From contig NC_084802.1 in the NCBI RefSeq assembly GCF_963169125.1, positions 115,386,903 through 115,450,902 of the forward strand: a stretch of DNA of 64,000 nucleotides, given 5' to 3'. Positions 22,461 to 34,121 of the stretch are shown here, one piece after another. A model generated the notes under the pieces. The model was not told where the DNA came from. It worked only from the letters and a program-made list of their open reading frames with translations, and did no database searches. The translations under genes and the position numbers were made by a program. The stretch comes from Humulus lupulus (taxonomy: Eukaryota; Streptophyta; Magnoliopsida; Rosales; Cannabaceae). Every line of letters begins with the position of its first letter. The stretch's first letter is position 1.

Positions 22461-24810
22461 TGTAACGCCCTGGATAGCCAAGACCGTTACACTGTGTGTT
22501 TATAAAGTGCCAGACTTGCTAATCAAGTCATTTAAATAAAATTGTGTTGCAGAAGTTTCAAAGGAACTAGGGTTAAAAGAATTTTGGTCTCAAAAGTCAC
22601 ATTTTTCATTAAGGAACACTATTTGTTTACACGGGATCCCAAAAATACAAGTTTAAAGATCATTTACAAAAGTTACAAGACTCAGGTACAATATCCAGCC
22701 ATACTAAGGCAAAACAAGCGGTTAGGTAATCTCTGTCCTGGTCCACTCCTCGATCGTGGTGATCGAACAGCTGGCTATGTACATTTCACCTCGGAGCTCT
22801 CCACCTCAAGCTTAGTCCAACTTGCCCTTGCCTTTACCTGCACCACGTAGCACCCGTGAGCCAAGGCCCAGTAAGAAAACACAATGTCAACAAAGCATAA
22901 GCATTTATCAGACAAGTCAATATCTCACGTTGCGTCACATAGCCTCAGTCAAATAACCATTCAATATAATCAAGTATTCCACATACTAGGTATATCAACA
23001 CATAACATGTACAGTCTATAAACGATAACCAGGGCTAGCGCTCACAGGCTGCTCCCTCTGTTATCCCAGTGTTCATGGCTCCTGGTGGCCGAGTAGCGCT
23101 CTGTGCGCTATTAGTATGTACGGCACTCTTAGGCCACTTTTACATGTCCCATGGCGTGATACCAACATTGACATGATACAATTCTCGGGAGCACTTAGTC
23201 CCATCATAATCATATAATCAGGTGCAGTTTTCTTACCTTTCAATTCAATAGCTTTGATCCCTCGACACCTTGAGCACGATCCCACTCGAGCCCTAGCGCT
23301 CACCTAAACACAATCATGGACAAAGTCATCATCAACCCTCAAGTTCAAAACCTAGCCCCGGGGCCAATCCCGAGCCCCCCGGGATGTCCTAGTTCCACCA
23401 AACAAGGTGGTGAAACCAAACCCCAAACCTTAGGTCAAAAACCCTTGCAAATTACCCTAAAATCCCCTTCAGAAGGCAGGGTAGCGCTACAGCGCTCTTG
23501 GTAGGGCGCTATAGCGCTACAAACAGAAGCCAAAACCCTTCCAGCAAAATGGCCTAGCGCTACAGCGCCCAAAGGCTAGCGCTAGTCACAGACAACCCAA
23601 CACCAAAATTTCCCTTGTGCGATTTTCTCGAGCCAACCTCAACCAAACCTCTTCCAACTCTGACCCAAACTTAAAAACAACCTCATGACCACACTCCACT
23701 CATCCCAAGCACCCTAAACATCTAAAACCCAAGCACATGCAATCACAAACTCAAAATTCACCATAGCCACCTCCAACTCTAAAACCCAACGTAAACCAGC
23801 TGAACATCAGAATTAGAGCTTAGAATTCATGCCTTTGATAGAATTTCGCCCACAAGCTATCCCTAGGCTCCCTTGGCTTGCTACTCCTCAACCTTAAGCC
23901 TGAATTCCCCAAAGTTCCATTCAATTCAGCTCAAGTACCACAACATAAAAACCAGAAATAGAAATGGATGAACTCTAGAATCTTACCTCAAGTGTTAGTG
24001 AAACCCTGCTAAACCTCTGCCAATTCCTTAGTCTTAGGTCAAGATCCTTGATGTTTAGTTATCCCAGCTCTCCTCTAAGCTTTACTCCAGAAATTCTCAA
24101 GAAACAGGTGAAGGAAAGTGTAAACCGACTTAGAGAAACTCTCTCTGCTTTCCCTCTTTCTTTTCCCTTCTTTTTCAGACTTCTTTGATATTCTACAAAT
24201 TCCACTAACTTAAAACCTCAGTAATACCCATCCTTAAGAGTCAAATGACCTTTATGCCCTCCCTATTAACCCTAATCCTTTAGTCCACTTAAGGGCATTT
24301 TAGTCATTTTACCCAATTCCCGCTACTTCCTCGAGTGTCTCTATTATTTCCCGCTTAATTCCCGATACCTAATTAATCACCAATAGCATTCCTCAATGTC
24401 ACAATAATCTCCAGCTTATCCACTAGATTCCCATTTATACCCCTGAGCTCACCCCGAGCCGGGTATAAATCCCCGCTATGACTTTTCCGCTACTTTGCTC
24501 ACTAGGATCGTCTCGAGTCACTGATCGCGGATATATCCACATTATAATGTGGTCTCAACAATTATCACATATATCAAAGCAGTTATGCCCATAATGGCCA
24601 AAATTACGATTATGCCCTTCTAACCTAATCTGGGCCTATATGCATACTAACACGCATAGTCATGCATCTCAAATACTCAAGTAATCATATAACATGCTTT
24701 AAATCATAATCATGCATCTAAATTATTAAAACCACACATAATCTCCGCTATGCCCTCCAGGCATACTAATCAAGGCCCTTAAGCCTTATTAGTGAATTTG
24801 GGTCGTTACA
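22461..24810 (-). mobile_element. solo LTR, Ty3/gypsy, 2350 bp
   Basis: It starts TGTAACGCCCTGGATAG and ends GGGTCGTTACA, with flanks ACCCG (22456-22460) and ACTCG (24811-24815), a duplication with one mismatch. Shared landmarks are the complement of GGTGCTACGTGGTGCAGGTAAAG near 22830-22850 and the complement of a GGTAAGAAAACTGCA donor-like site near 23230. A cluster of TAGCGCTA/AGCGCT palindromes near 23480-23590 is peculiar to this copy. Confidence 0.8.
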
Positions 24811-24817
24811 ACTCGTC

Positions 24818-25334
24818 TGAGTCAAATTGTCGCAGACTTGAACTGGACCTAATAGTAATTGTCACGGACTTGAATCGGACCGATAATAATTGTCACGGAC
24901 TTAAACCGGACCTAATAGTAATTGTCACTGACTTGAATCAGACTGATAATAATTATCACAGACTTAAACCAGGCCAGTTAATAGCCAAATGTCACAGACT
25001 TGAACCGGACTGAATATAATTGTCATGTACTTGAACCAGACCGAATATAATTTTCACGAACTTGAACCGGACCGAATATAATTGTCACAAACTTGAATCA
25101 GACCAAATATAATTGTCACAGTCTTGAACCAGACCAATAATAATTGTCACGGACTTGAACTAGACCGAATATAGTTGTTATTGACTTTAACTAGACCGAT
25201 AGTAATTGTCACAAACTTCAACTGGACTGATAATAATTGTGATGGACTTGAACTGTACCAAATATAATTGTCACAGACTTGAACCAGACCGATAGTAATT
25301 GTCACTGACTTGAACCGGGCTGATAATAATTGTG
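24818..25334. repeat. 31-32 bp minisatellite, about 16 copies
   Basis: The unit reads approximately GGACTTGAACCGGACCGA, then TAATAATTGTCAC, repeated about every 31-32 bp with 10-25% variation; one unit near 24980 is disturbed. It starts directly after the solo LTR at 22461-24810 and ends at ATTGTGAGCGGG. The 73-aa frame over part of it is a by-product. Confidence 0.85.
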
Positions 25335-28300
25335 AGCGGGGGCCACATCACGACTAGCCCCACTAGGTTACAGTCTCTATGTAAATCTACTACGATAAGT
25401 GTATGCATGTGCATGTGTTCTTATACTAACGTATATAACACAACTATTTCATGCCTTGGCCATAGAAGTGAAAAGGTTGACTTCCAACAAAGAAATTCAC
25501 AAAGTTCGCTCTTGTCATACCAACTGCACATCATCCAAGAGACGTGAAACTCATTCAACAACAAAGTACCCATAGATATAAAAATCAAACCATGCGAGCA
25601 TAATCATAAAGTTTGTCATTCTTAATTACAAAGATAAAGCAAGTATAAATATAAAATCAATTATATTCTAAATTGCCTAAAAATGCACTTATAATTACCA
25701 TATCGATCTTTCTCAATTATTGAGACACCTCATATCACATAACCAGGCAACATGTACACATTCATAGAGTCTGCGTCTTAATAATATCTACGAGTACATA
25801 AGTCATGCAGTTTATGTGCAACCATATAATCAAACATATGAGCAAGTAAATTACGTATGGTGAGATTTACTTACCTCAAGACCTTAGATATATAAGATTG
25901 ATCAGCAAGGGCTATCAACCAAGATTTTTCCCATAGTCTTTAATCCTATCCAAGGATCGTAATTGAGTTAATCACTAACTTACCAAATTATTCACTTTAA
26001 AAATATAGTACATACTAAGGGTGACACAATTAACAAAATGATAATATTAGTTATCATCTAATAATGGCCATGACTTCAAAGTCTAACCATTTAATAAACA
26101 CAATCACATAAACCCGTATTATTATTAGTATTAACCAAGGTTATACTAATATTCATATTGATAAAACAATAATACAATAGCTCACGTAAAATATCAAAGC
26201 GGTATAAATATAACTAATTTTAAATGAAGTCCTTAGTTATGCATAATTTCTCTTGACCCATAACTTGTTAACTTAATTCAAGTGGTTAGAATAAATAGCT
26301 TAAATCTTAAACTTCTAAGCCTTGAATTGATTTTTTTGGAAACCATTAATTTATTCTTCAAAAATACATAATGAATCAAAATAGATTATTCCTTCATTCA
26401 GAAACTCTTACCTTTATTATAAAAATGTGAGTAATCAATTAATTTGTGATATTAATATTGTTCATTGGTTTCCTTTATAGAAATTATTGTCATTACAATG
26501 CTCCAAGACCATAAGTTTGAAAATGCTAGAGTTAAACAATTTAAAGTCCATTTGTTTCTTTCTTTCCAATCCACCCAAAATCTTGAGTTAATCGTTTTCC
26601 TTTTTATAACAATTCCAATTTCATTATGAACATCACATGGGTCGATTCATAATAAAATATTAATTAAACATAAGAAATTATTTATAATATATATATTGAT
26701 AACAATAATTGTACTCAAAATAGTGAATTTCCTTTTCAAAATCTATTTTTACAAAAAAATCTCTCTAGATGCTAATTTATGTTCAATTATGTAAATAGCC
26801 TTTAAAATTTGCCTCTCGTGTTCTAAATAATTTCAATCATAGTGCTCGAGTCTTTAAACCATTAGCTTTTGAGAATTAATCGCCTTCCAATTATAACTCT
26901 CAATTAACAAATTTCCCTTTTGCAAAGATTATGACTTAGCTTTAAATTTCCGTCAGGGATTTCAAAAATCACAATTTACCCTTTTGATAACGATTTTTAT
27001 AAAAATTAACTCTACACGAGTCCGTAAATTTCTAGAAAAATGAGCAGCATAGTGACTGCAAATCGAACATCCCCCAATTTTAAAAACTTGGAAACAAGGC
27101 ATATATTAGTCCCAGAGCAGTCCAATAACATTATAGTAGGATGATTAACTCAAAACATATTATCAAAATAAATGATTGCATTTAATTTCCTAAATTGAAA
27201 TTAATTTCTAAAACCCAAAACAATTAAAATCGGGGTTAGAAATTATACCAAAACATTCGGAACTCGACACGAGTTGAGTGTTGCTTTGTGGAGCTCGAAA
27301 AGAGGCTCTGAAGCCCCTGAGGTGATCGTCGTCCGTGACTCGCGGTGGAGCTTCGGCGACGACGGCGGTGCCACCACTCAATGATGGTTGTTCGGGAGAC
27401 AAACTACTGAGTTTTGAAGCCCAAGCCATGGGAAATGTCATGGAGGTGGTGGTTTAGCTTGGAATGGCTCGAAAAAGCTCGGATCTAAGCTAAAAGTTTG
27501 GAAATCTATATGGATTACGGCGAACGTTGACTTCAAACTCCGATGACCATTGAGTCCAATCCATTAGTGGGTTTTGAAGCCTATTATGTAAGGAACATGA
27601 CGGTGGTGGTTGCTTGGCCAATAGAGGCTCGAGGTGGCCAGATTAAAGATAAACCCATAACTAATGTCAAAAATTCGAGTGACTGTTTGTGAAGCTTAAT
27701 CGGGGAGTGAGGTCTGATGGCCCACGTGGCCAATAGTTCAGTGGCCTCCGAATCTTCTGGTCAGGCGCGTCAGCAATACAAGGTCGACAAGATGGTCGTT
27801 GAAGCTTAGGAAGATGACTGGCGTGAGAGAAAAAAATAGAAACTGGGGGGAGAGGGGGAATTTGAGAAAAGAGAGAGAAAGAGAGCTATTATGTTATAAA
27901 TTAAGGTTTTTCTTTTTAATAAAATCTTATATTAATATATAACTTATTGATTTAATTATCATCTATTTTATTTATTAGTTTAACCCTTAATTGCTAAAAT
28001 AAACACTTTAAAATTGGACTAATATTTATTTTGATTATTTTTTAATCCCAAAGTATAATTAGATGCCATTTTACATCAATTTATCACAATTATTTCATAA
28101 AATTCACTTTTTATTGAAATAAAAACATCTTACATTATTTCCATTAATACCTTGATAATTGAGTAATCAAAATTTCTTTTATTTTAAATCTCAAAATTTA
28201 AAATGTAAATCTTCAAACATTGATAAATCCCATTTATCAATTTAAAGACTTCTTATTATCTATTTTCCAATAAATAATAATAATTCAAATTAAACGAAAA

Positions 28301-28520
28301 AAGTCTTTTCAAATTATTTTCCATTTCTAAATTTTAAAATCATTTATTGACCATTCCAAATAATAAAACATAATTTTGGACATAAATATCGGTTTATTAT
28401 CCCAATATATAATTAAATCAATGTTGATTTAATTTTTCATAGTTTTCCAATTATATCCCTTTTTAATTAAGTATTACTTTTCCCTTAAATTTCCCAGGGT
28501 AGAATTTGCGGGATGTTACA
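25335..28520 (-). other. remaining LTR sequence without genes
   Basis: AT-rich sequence of the large solo LTR. Between 27240 and 27860 it is GC-richer, and on the minus strand a CT-rich run (about 27840-27885) follows a TATAACATAATAG box-like stretch, so this may be its promoter. The 77-aa minus frame at 27208-27441 lacks recognisable domains and is not called as a gene. Confidence 0.45.
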
Positions 28521-28525
28521 CTAAG
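28521..28525. repeat. right TSD (CTAAG) of the large solo LTR
   Basis: Exact copy of 18581-18585. Confidence 0.8.
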
Positions 28526-29018
28526 AAACCATAATGAGTGAATGAAAAGAACCAATAAGCACAAACAAGAGTTCATGATTACTCTAAATTAAGACTGATC
28601 ATCTATTATGATAAGAATTAAATATTTATGGCAAACGGTAAGTTTATAAAGACAGTTAATTCATATCGGTCTTGTCATATATAATTTCTAATATATACAA
28701 TACATTTACCAAGATGTCTATCCACATCAGTAATCCGAATCTAGATTGCTTTCATCCAATATGCTTAGTAAACTGTACTAGCAACCATTCATTAAAGATT
28801 CATTACTTTAATATGTTAATGACTATTTTATTCACTGTATATGTTCTTAATTATCTCGTACTAATACAAGATCATATCCTCATAAATGAATATGGAACTT
28901 TCATGATATTCATATAAATTATTCAAACAATAATTATAACATTCAAATATAATAAAATTACACATTTATTTAAATCAATAAAATGTATTTACATGCTTTT
29001 AGGGCATAAATCCTAACA
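28526..29018 (-). mobile_element. start of the 3' LTR of the minus-strand copia element
   Basis: On the minus strand the LTR starts at 29018 with TGTTAGGATTTATGCCC, a common copia LTR start, directly after a polypurine tract. It runs down to 28526, is interrupted by the large solo LTR, and continues at 18585 and below. Confidence 0.7.
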
Positions 29019-29038
29019 ATCTCCAACTTGCCCTCAAT
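29019..29038 (-). other. polypurine tract of the minus-strand copia element
   Basis: The minus strand reads GAGGGCAAGTTGGAGAT immediately before TGTTAGGA, the usual copia PPT with its GGGCAAGTGGGAGA-type core. Confidence 0.65.
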
Positions 29039-29039
29039 G

Positions 29040-30091
29040 CGAGTGAGGCATCTTCCTTAATCTCACGTTTCATACATGACCCATAAACGAATTTGCAGTG
29101 TCTTGGTAAACGGGTATGCTAGGTTCGGTTCTGACGCTATCTTCATAACAGTCACATCACCTCGACGCACAATCTCTCTAACCAGATGGTATTTCCTTTC
29201 TAAATGCTTTACTCTCTTGTGGCTTCTGGGTTCCTTAGAGTTAGATACTACTTCACTATTGTCACAATACAGGATTAGTGGCTTCTCCGTATCTAGAATT
29301 ACTTCCAGATTAGTGTAGAACTTTCTAAGTCAAACTGCTTCCTTAGCTGCTTCACAAGCCGTTATATACATGGCTTCCATGGTTGAATCTGCAATACTAG
29401 ATTGTTTAATTCTTTTCCAGACTACAGCTCCTCCACCAAGAGTGAACATTGACCCAGACGTCGACTTACAATTGTCTTTGTCTTATTGGAAATCAGAATC
29501 AGTGTATCTAATATGGGTTTATCTCACCCCCTTAATATACTAGCATATAATCTCTCGTTCTCCAAGATACTTGAGAATGTGCTTTACTGCAATCCAGTGT
29601 TTCAAACTAGGATTTGATTGATAACGACTGACAATCCCTACTGCATAGCATATGTCAGGCCTAGTACACAACATAGCATACATTAGACTCCCAACTGTTA
29701 AAGCATAGGGAAACCTTATCATGTCCTCTTCCTATTGAGGTGTCTATTGACATTACTCTTTTGAAAGAGTAATTCCATGTCTGGTCGGTAACTGACCTTT
29801 CCTGGAATTCTCCATAGAGACACTTTCAAGTACATTATATATATAATTAGCTTGAGAAAGTGCCAAGAGCCTGTTCCTCCTATCCCTTGGGATTTGGATT
29901 CCCAGAACATATCTTGCTTAGCCCAAATGTTTTATTTGGAACTTTTCAGCTAACAACTTCTTCAAGTTTGACAGTGTCTCTGCATCATTACCAATGAGGA
30001 GAATGTCATTAACATAAAGAATTAAGAAAACCATCACTTTACCTTTGACATATTTATACACAAATGCTTCGACGACATTCTTTTCGAAGTC
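29040..30091 (-). pseudogene. copia RT C-terminus and RNase H (downstream half)
   Basis: Read from 30091 down: YDFEKNVVEAFVYKY, then the RT box Y-V-N-D (normally Y-V-D-D), DILLIGND and LKKLLAEKF. The connection then gives VGSLMYAMLCTRPDICYAVG and LKHWIAVKHILKYL. RNase H follows at about 29460-29090 (STMEAMYITACEAAKEAV, LYCDNSEVV, KEPRSHKRVKHLERKYHLVR, REIVRRGDVTV). Stops and frameshifts occur throughout. Joined to 41672-42122 it forms one RT, showing that Tat element 1 landed inside this gene. Confidence 0.85.
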
Positions 30092-30096
30092 GTATG
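30092..30096. repeat. left TSD (GTATG) of Tat element 1
   Basis: GTATG precedes TGTTGACTC and is repeated exactly at 41667-41671. Removing the element restores a continuous copia RT reading frame (KIKTY followed by DFEKNV). Confidence 0.9.
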
Positions 30097-30687
30097 TGTT
30101 GACTCTGATTTTGGCCAACTGACACGGAGTCAAATATGCTTGATGTGGACAAATGCATTGAAATGAATGTGATGACAAAAACAATAAAGAACACATGAGT
30201 TTATAGTGGTTCGGCCCCAGAGTCTGGTAACAACCTATGTCCACTTGAACTGTTATTGATATAGGATTCAAAGGAGTGATCAAAGAACTAGGGTTCAATG
30301 AGTTTCACCAATCTCTGAAGAACAAGAAAATATATGAAATAGAATAACTCTAATCTCAGATAATCAGAAAGCAAAAAGGTCCCCCTTCCTTGAGCTATCT
30401 TTCTCTATTTATAGGCTAAAGGAAGATTTACATTAATTTGTTACAGATATTCTTTCCTAAATAATCGGATACTCAGGAAATCATGGGAGATAGTTTCGGA
30501 TTCGATCATAACTGCATAAGATTTTCTCTGTGTATAGCGTGTATACGACCAGGCTAGTCGTATATAGAGATTGAACGTTGCGCCAATAGATATTGTCTTG
30601 GTCGATAGTCGAGCATGAATTCTGCCAGATGTCAGCCATGTGTATTAAATGTCTGCCATGTCATCCATGCCTGTTTTTTGGATAACA
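30097..30687 (-). repeat. 3' LTR of Tat element 1
   Basis: 591 bp. On the minus strand it starts TGTTATCCAAAAAACAGG and ends TCAACA. It carries the conserved GGGGCCGAACCACTATAAA block (complement near 30200-30220). Confidence 0.9.
30406..30413 (-). promoter_or_regulatory. TATA box in the 3' LTR of Tat element 1
   Basis: TATAAATA on the minus strand, in the context GCCTATAAATAGAG, equivalent to 41385-41392 in the other LTR. Confidence 0.55.
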
Positions 30688-30703
30688 TTTGCCCCCCAAG
30701 TTT
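30688..30703 (-). other. polypurine tract of Tat element 1
   Basis: The minus strand reads AAACTTGGGGGGCAAA directly before the LTR start TGTTATCC. The equivalent of element 2 is at 61406-61420. Confidence 0.8.
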
Positions 30704-30919
30704 GTTTAGTGCGACCAGCAATAAAGAAACTTTAGGGAAACAACCGTTCATATCCCCATGAAATATGTTAGGATCCCCGTGCATTTTTGAAAGCCGTGAC
30801 ATAATTATGTCTAATCAAGCATTTTCAGTTTTCAAGAAAACAATTTGACAGCTTATACACTACCCCACGTTTCGAAAATGGAAAGTAATGATTACCACTT
30901 TTTTCCATACCTCGGCCCC

Positions 30920-30926
30920 TATAAGT
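30920..30926 (+). promoter_or_regulatory. TATA-like box of the antisense gene, element 1
   Basis: TATAAGT (context GGCCCCTATAAGTAAC) lies about 170 bp before the predicted leader-intron donor. Element 2 has TTATATAA at the equivalent place (61183-61190), which supports a promoter driving transcription opposite to the retrotransposon. No transcript evidence is available. Confidence 0.45.
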
Positions 30927-31088
30927 AACTTCTTTTTCTTCCTTATAATTTTTTACTCACCATCTTTGTCAAGAACCTCAAGAACTTTGCTTCCGGAATA
31001 CAGAGCTTTGAAACCAGTCAAACGTCTAGCCAAAGGTCTTTCCGACTTCGAAATTTCTACTTTTTTCTGAATCTCCATCTTCGCCCAG

Positions 31089-31528
31089 GTAATCACTTTG
31101 TCCTTTAAACTTTTTATTATGCCATGCATGCCGTTACTATGCTCTGTGATTTCCGTGTTCTTGAGTAGGGTTTTATGAGGATTTTTTGTATAAACCTTCC
31201 AATGCTTGGTAAGAGGGCGTCTTTCTGCTTTGTATAAGTTAGGACTTAGTTTGATAGTAAGGATCATAGGCTTAAGGCGTAAGATCGACGTAAAAATTCA
31301 ATCTTTAAGCTAGGTGAAAAAACTGGGTTTTTTCCCGCCCTTCAGGAGTCGAAAAAGTTCTCTTTCAGAAAACAGTTTATTTCCTTTTTTATCCGTTTTT
31401 GAAACCACTAGCGCCGAACTTAGTGTAGGGGTAGGATGCTGCTGGTTATTTAGACGCGAGCAACGTTATCCCAATCTCCCACGCTACTTCGCAGTCTATG
31501 TCTTATCTCCTCCATTGTCTGTTTGCAG
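31089..31528 (+). other. predicted 5'-UTR intron of the antisense gene, element 1
   Basis: The donor CCCAG|GTAATC and the acceptor CTGTTTGCAG|TTCAT give 440 nt. The acceptor sequence TCTGTTTGCAG just before the start codon is shared with element 2, which also has a strong donor (CTG|GTAAGT). Inferred from splice signals only. Confidence 0.5.
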
Positions 31529-31533
31529 TTCAT

Positions 31534-34121
31534 ATGCAAGACCCTTGGGGAGGAGAAAGACCCATTGAAGACGACCTCTTGGCTCAACTACTTGAAGGCA
31601 AAGAAAACCCATCCACTTTGATACCAGAAATCCCGTTTTCTCGCCCTAGCTCAAACCGTCCTCCAGTCCCAACCCAGAGAATAGCCCGAACAAAAATAAA
31701 ATCTCAAAAAAGGAAAACCCCTAACTCCTCAGGCCAGCCTTCTGCTGATGTCCCCTCGACCAGTGGTCGAGGTGAATTTGCTCCTGACACTAATGTCCAA
31801 AGGCGTGCCCGCCCTCGACATGCTGACCAGCCAGCCGTTGAGAGGCACGTCGTTCCTCTGAGTAAGGTGACACTGCGGATGATCGCCAACTATTTAAATA
31901 ATTACAACCTGACGAGGGTGACCTTAGTTAAACCTTCTATCGACCAGCGGGCCAACCTACCAGGCGGAGCTTACAGCGCCTGGTCGAGGTTTCACATTGA
32001 GGCAGGTGCCACCCTACCTCTTCACTCGTTCTTTCAGGGGGTGGCCAATTACTTTGGAGTAGCCCCCTTTCAAATCACCCCAAACGGATATAGAATGATG
32101 GTCGCACTTTATATCCTTTATAAACTCAAAAAATGGCCAGCACCTACCCCCCACGAGGTCAATTTTCTTTTCGACCTTAAGTCCAACTTCAACCAAGATG
32201 GCATGGGATTTTTTCACCTCTGCCACCAAGAAACCAGGCGCACTTTCTTGTCCGACACTACTCATATCTCTAATGCGGGGAGGTATCACTATGAATACTT
32301 CCTTACCCCTGACCTAGCTGCAGACAATCTGGCCTTCACTCGAGGAGGTAAAAATTCTTATGCCAATAGCTTCTTCACTTTGTGTTTTTATGTCGCAATG
32401 TCTTGACATTCCACTGTGTTCCAGGCCCATGGTTACGTCTAATCCCTACTCCAGGGATGGAGTCAAGGGCAACACTCTTAGCCAGCATGTCAAATGTTGA
32501 TAAGAGTGTCAACAACTTAGTTACTGAGGCTAACCTTAAGCTGGTTGGCCTCTGGAGTTCCCAACCCACAACGAATGAACCTTCGGCGGGCGATGTCCAA
32601 GCCGAAGTGGAACCCGAGCAGGAACCCGAACAGCAACCCCAGGCGTCTCCTCCACGGAGGAGGCCAACTGGGGTTACGATCAGGGAACCTGCCGTCCCAC
32701 ATCGAGCAGAGAAACCCTCAGTCCCCGAGGGCAAAGGAAAACAAAAGGTCGTCGAGCCTACCGAACTTTCTGACGATTCGTCTGATGTAAATGGTACAAT
32801 AATCTCGCTTTTAAATCATTTTCCAATTCCCTCTCATCTATTTGATGGGGACGGAAACTTTAGGAATTCTCCCTCTTTAAACTCAAATTTCTTCCAGGAA
32901 CTAGGTAGTTTAGTAAATAATGCTACGACCAGTAGTTGTAGCCCGGGTACTTTACTTGTAATCCTTTTACTTTTATCCCTGTTCCCTGCATGACCATTTA
33001 GTCTTATTGCTCGAGTTGCTTCCTTTTGTACAGGTTTGGACTCCGATGACATTTTCGAGCACTATCAGGCTGCCGCTACCTCTTCTGTCCCAAAGAAGGA
33101 TAGCAAGAGGACTCAAGGGGAAAGCAGCAAGACCCCCTCGAAGAAGGCTCGAACAGACGATGCTCCAGCCACCGCCCCTTCCAAGGAGAACACAACACCT
33201 CCCCCCCCCACCGAGCAGACAACTCCCACACCTGTTAATCCACAGCCTTCTTCTAGGGCCGCTGACAAGGAGGCATTGGACAACTTGCCCGAAGGCTCCC
33301 TGGCCAGCTTCGTGGTCGGGTCAGCCAGAGAGAGGATATACAAACTCTCAAAACACAGACGCAGTCAGGCTGCCATCACCGAAACTGCTTCAATGGATGC
33401 TGATCAGGTCGTCAACAGAGGGCTGAACGAGATAGTTAGCGTAAGTCATCTCCTGCTGCTTTATTATTTACGTCTGACTTCTTTCCCTTACTTTGTCTCA
33501 TTTTTTGTCTTTCAGAGGCTGCTAACTCTAACTGCTGGCTGGCGCCGTGTTAGGGCGTTGGTTTCTCGTGGAAAGAACTTTGAATCCAGGCTTACCCAAG
33601 CTAAGCAAGCACTTGAGGCTGATAACAACAAGCTGCTCGAGGAGAAAAAGGAGCTATCCAAACTGAACGAAGAACTGTGCGAGGACCAAGCCACTCTCAC
33701 CCAGGAACTTCTGGACGCTCAAGATGCCCTGAATAAAGCCAACGAATCCAGAGAAAAATTCTGGGAGAGTGCCAAGCTCATCACTCAAGAATGTAAGCAG
33801 CTTGGGCTTGACCTGACAGCCAGCAGGCAGGAGACGAGGGAGCTTAAGAAGCGAGTGCAGGAGCTCGAGGAGGACGGGACCAAAAATTTGAAGAAGTACA
33901 AGGAGGCCACTCACCTCTGCTTCTACGAATTCTGGAAGCACAACCGGGAGGCCAACTTCAACTACCTATCCGAGCGGTTGAAGAGGACTCTGCTGGCGCA
34001 GTGCGCCATTCGGCTGGAAGAAGAAGAGAAGGCCAAAGTGCCCGCCCCCGACACTGAAGCTGGCCCTCCTGCCGACCAAGGCACTCCTCCTAATCCTCAA
34101 GACCCTCCTACTCCTCAATAA
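31534..34121 (+). CDS. antisense four-exon gene of Tat element 1 (Transposase_28-like / coiled-coil protein)
   Basis: The gene lies opposite to gag-pol, between integrase and the 3' LTR. Exons 31534-32347, 32425-32946, 33034-33440 and 33516-34121 join into 783 codons including the stop, with no stop inside. The three introns (77, 87 and 75 nt) are GT-AG with phases 1, 1, 0, and element 2 has the same positions. The start (M-Q-D-P-W-G-G-E-R-P) aligns with element 2. Residues about 100-270 (GGAYSAWSRFHIEAGATLP, SFFQGVANYFGVAPFQITPN, ALYILYKLKKWP) resemble the plant Transposase_28, or putative gypsy-type transposon, family. The middle is Pro/Glu-rich with a basic patch (GKGKQKV, KKARTDD). The last 200 residues form a long heptad-like coiled coil (ALEADNNKLLEEKKELSKL), then a Pro-rich tail. 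The function is unknown; a role in nuclear targeting or regulation of the element is only a guess. Confidence 0.75.

Larger units (their letters stand above)
18586..28520 (-). mobile_element. large solo LTR (about 5.1 kb of own sequence) holding two younger solo LTRs
   Basis: The left end is TGTAACTACCCGC and the right end GCGGGATGTTACA. On the minus strand that gives TGTAACATCCCGC...GTTACA, the style of the other gypsy LTRs here. Identical CTAAG duplications flank it. Removing the insertions at 19517-21974 and 22461-24810 leaves about 5117 bp, long for an LTR but known in some Ty3/gypsy lineages. No gag, pol, PBS or second LTR was found inside. It carries a 31-32 bp minisatellite at 24818-25334 and a GC-rich patch near 27240-27860. 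A LARD-type non-autonomous element is the main alternative. It sits in the LTR of a minus-strand copia element. Confidence 0.7.

Noticed and set aside
24792..25013. 73-codon repetitive frame
   Set aside because: A by-product of the 31-32 bp minisatellite; repeat units change length and the frame is not kept through the array.
24818..25334. CRISPR-like array of regular repeats
   Set aside because: Units are contiguous and degenerate without unique spacers, and the genome is a plant nuclear genome. It is a minisatellite.
27208..27441. 77-codon minus-strand frame in GC-richer DNA
   Set aside because: No domain or homologous frame elsewhere in the window, and it lies inside LTR sequence. More likely a chance frame near an LTR promoter.
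29918..30298. 126-codon minus frame as one gene
   Set aside because: Its first half is LTR of Tat element 1 and only the second half is copia RT; the frame merely crosses the insertion boundary.
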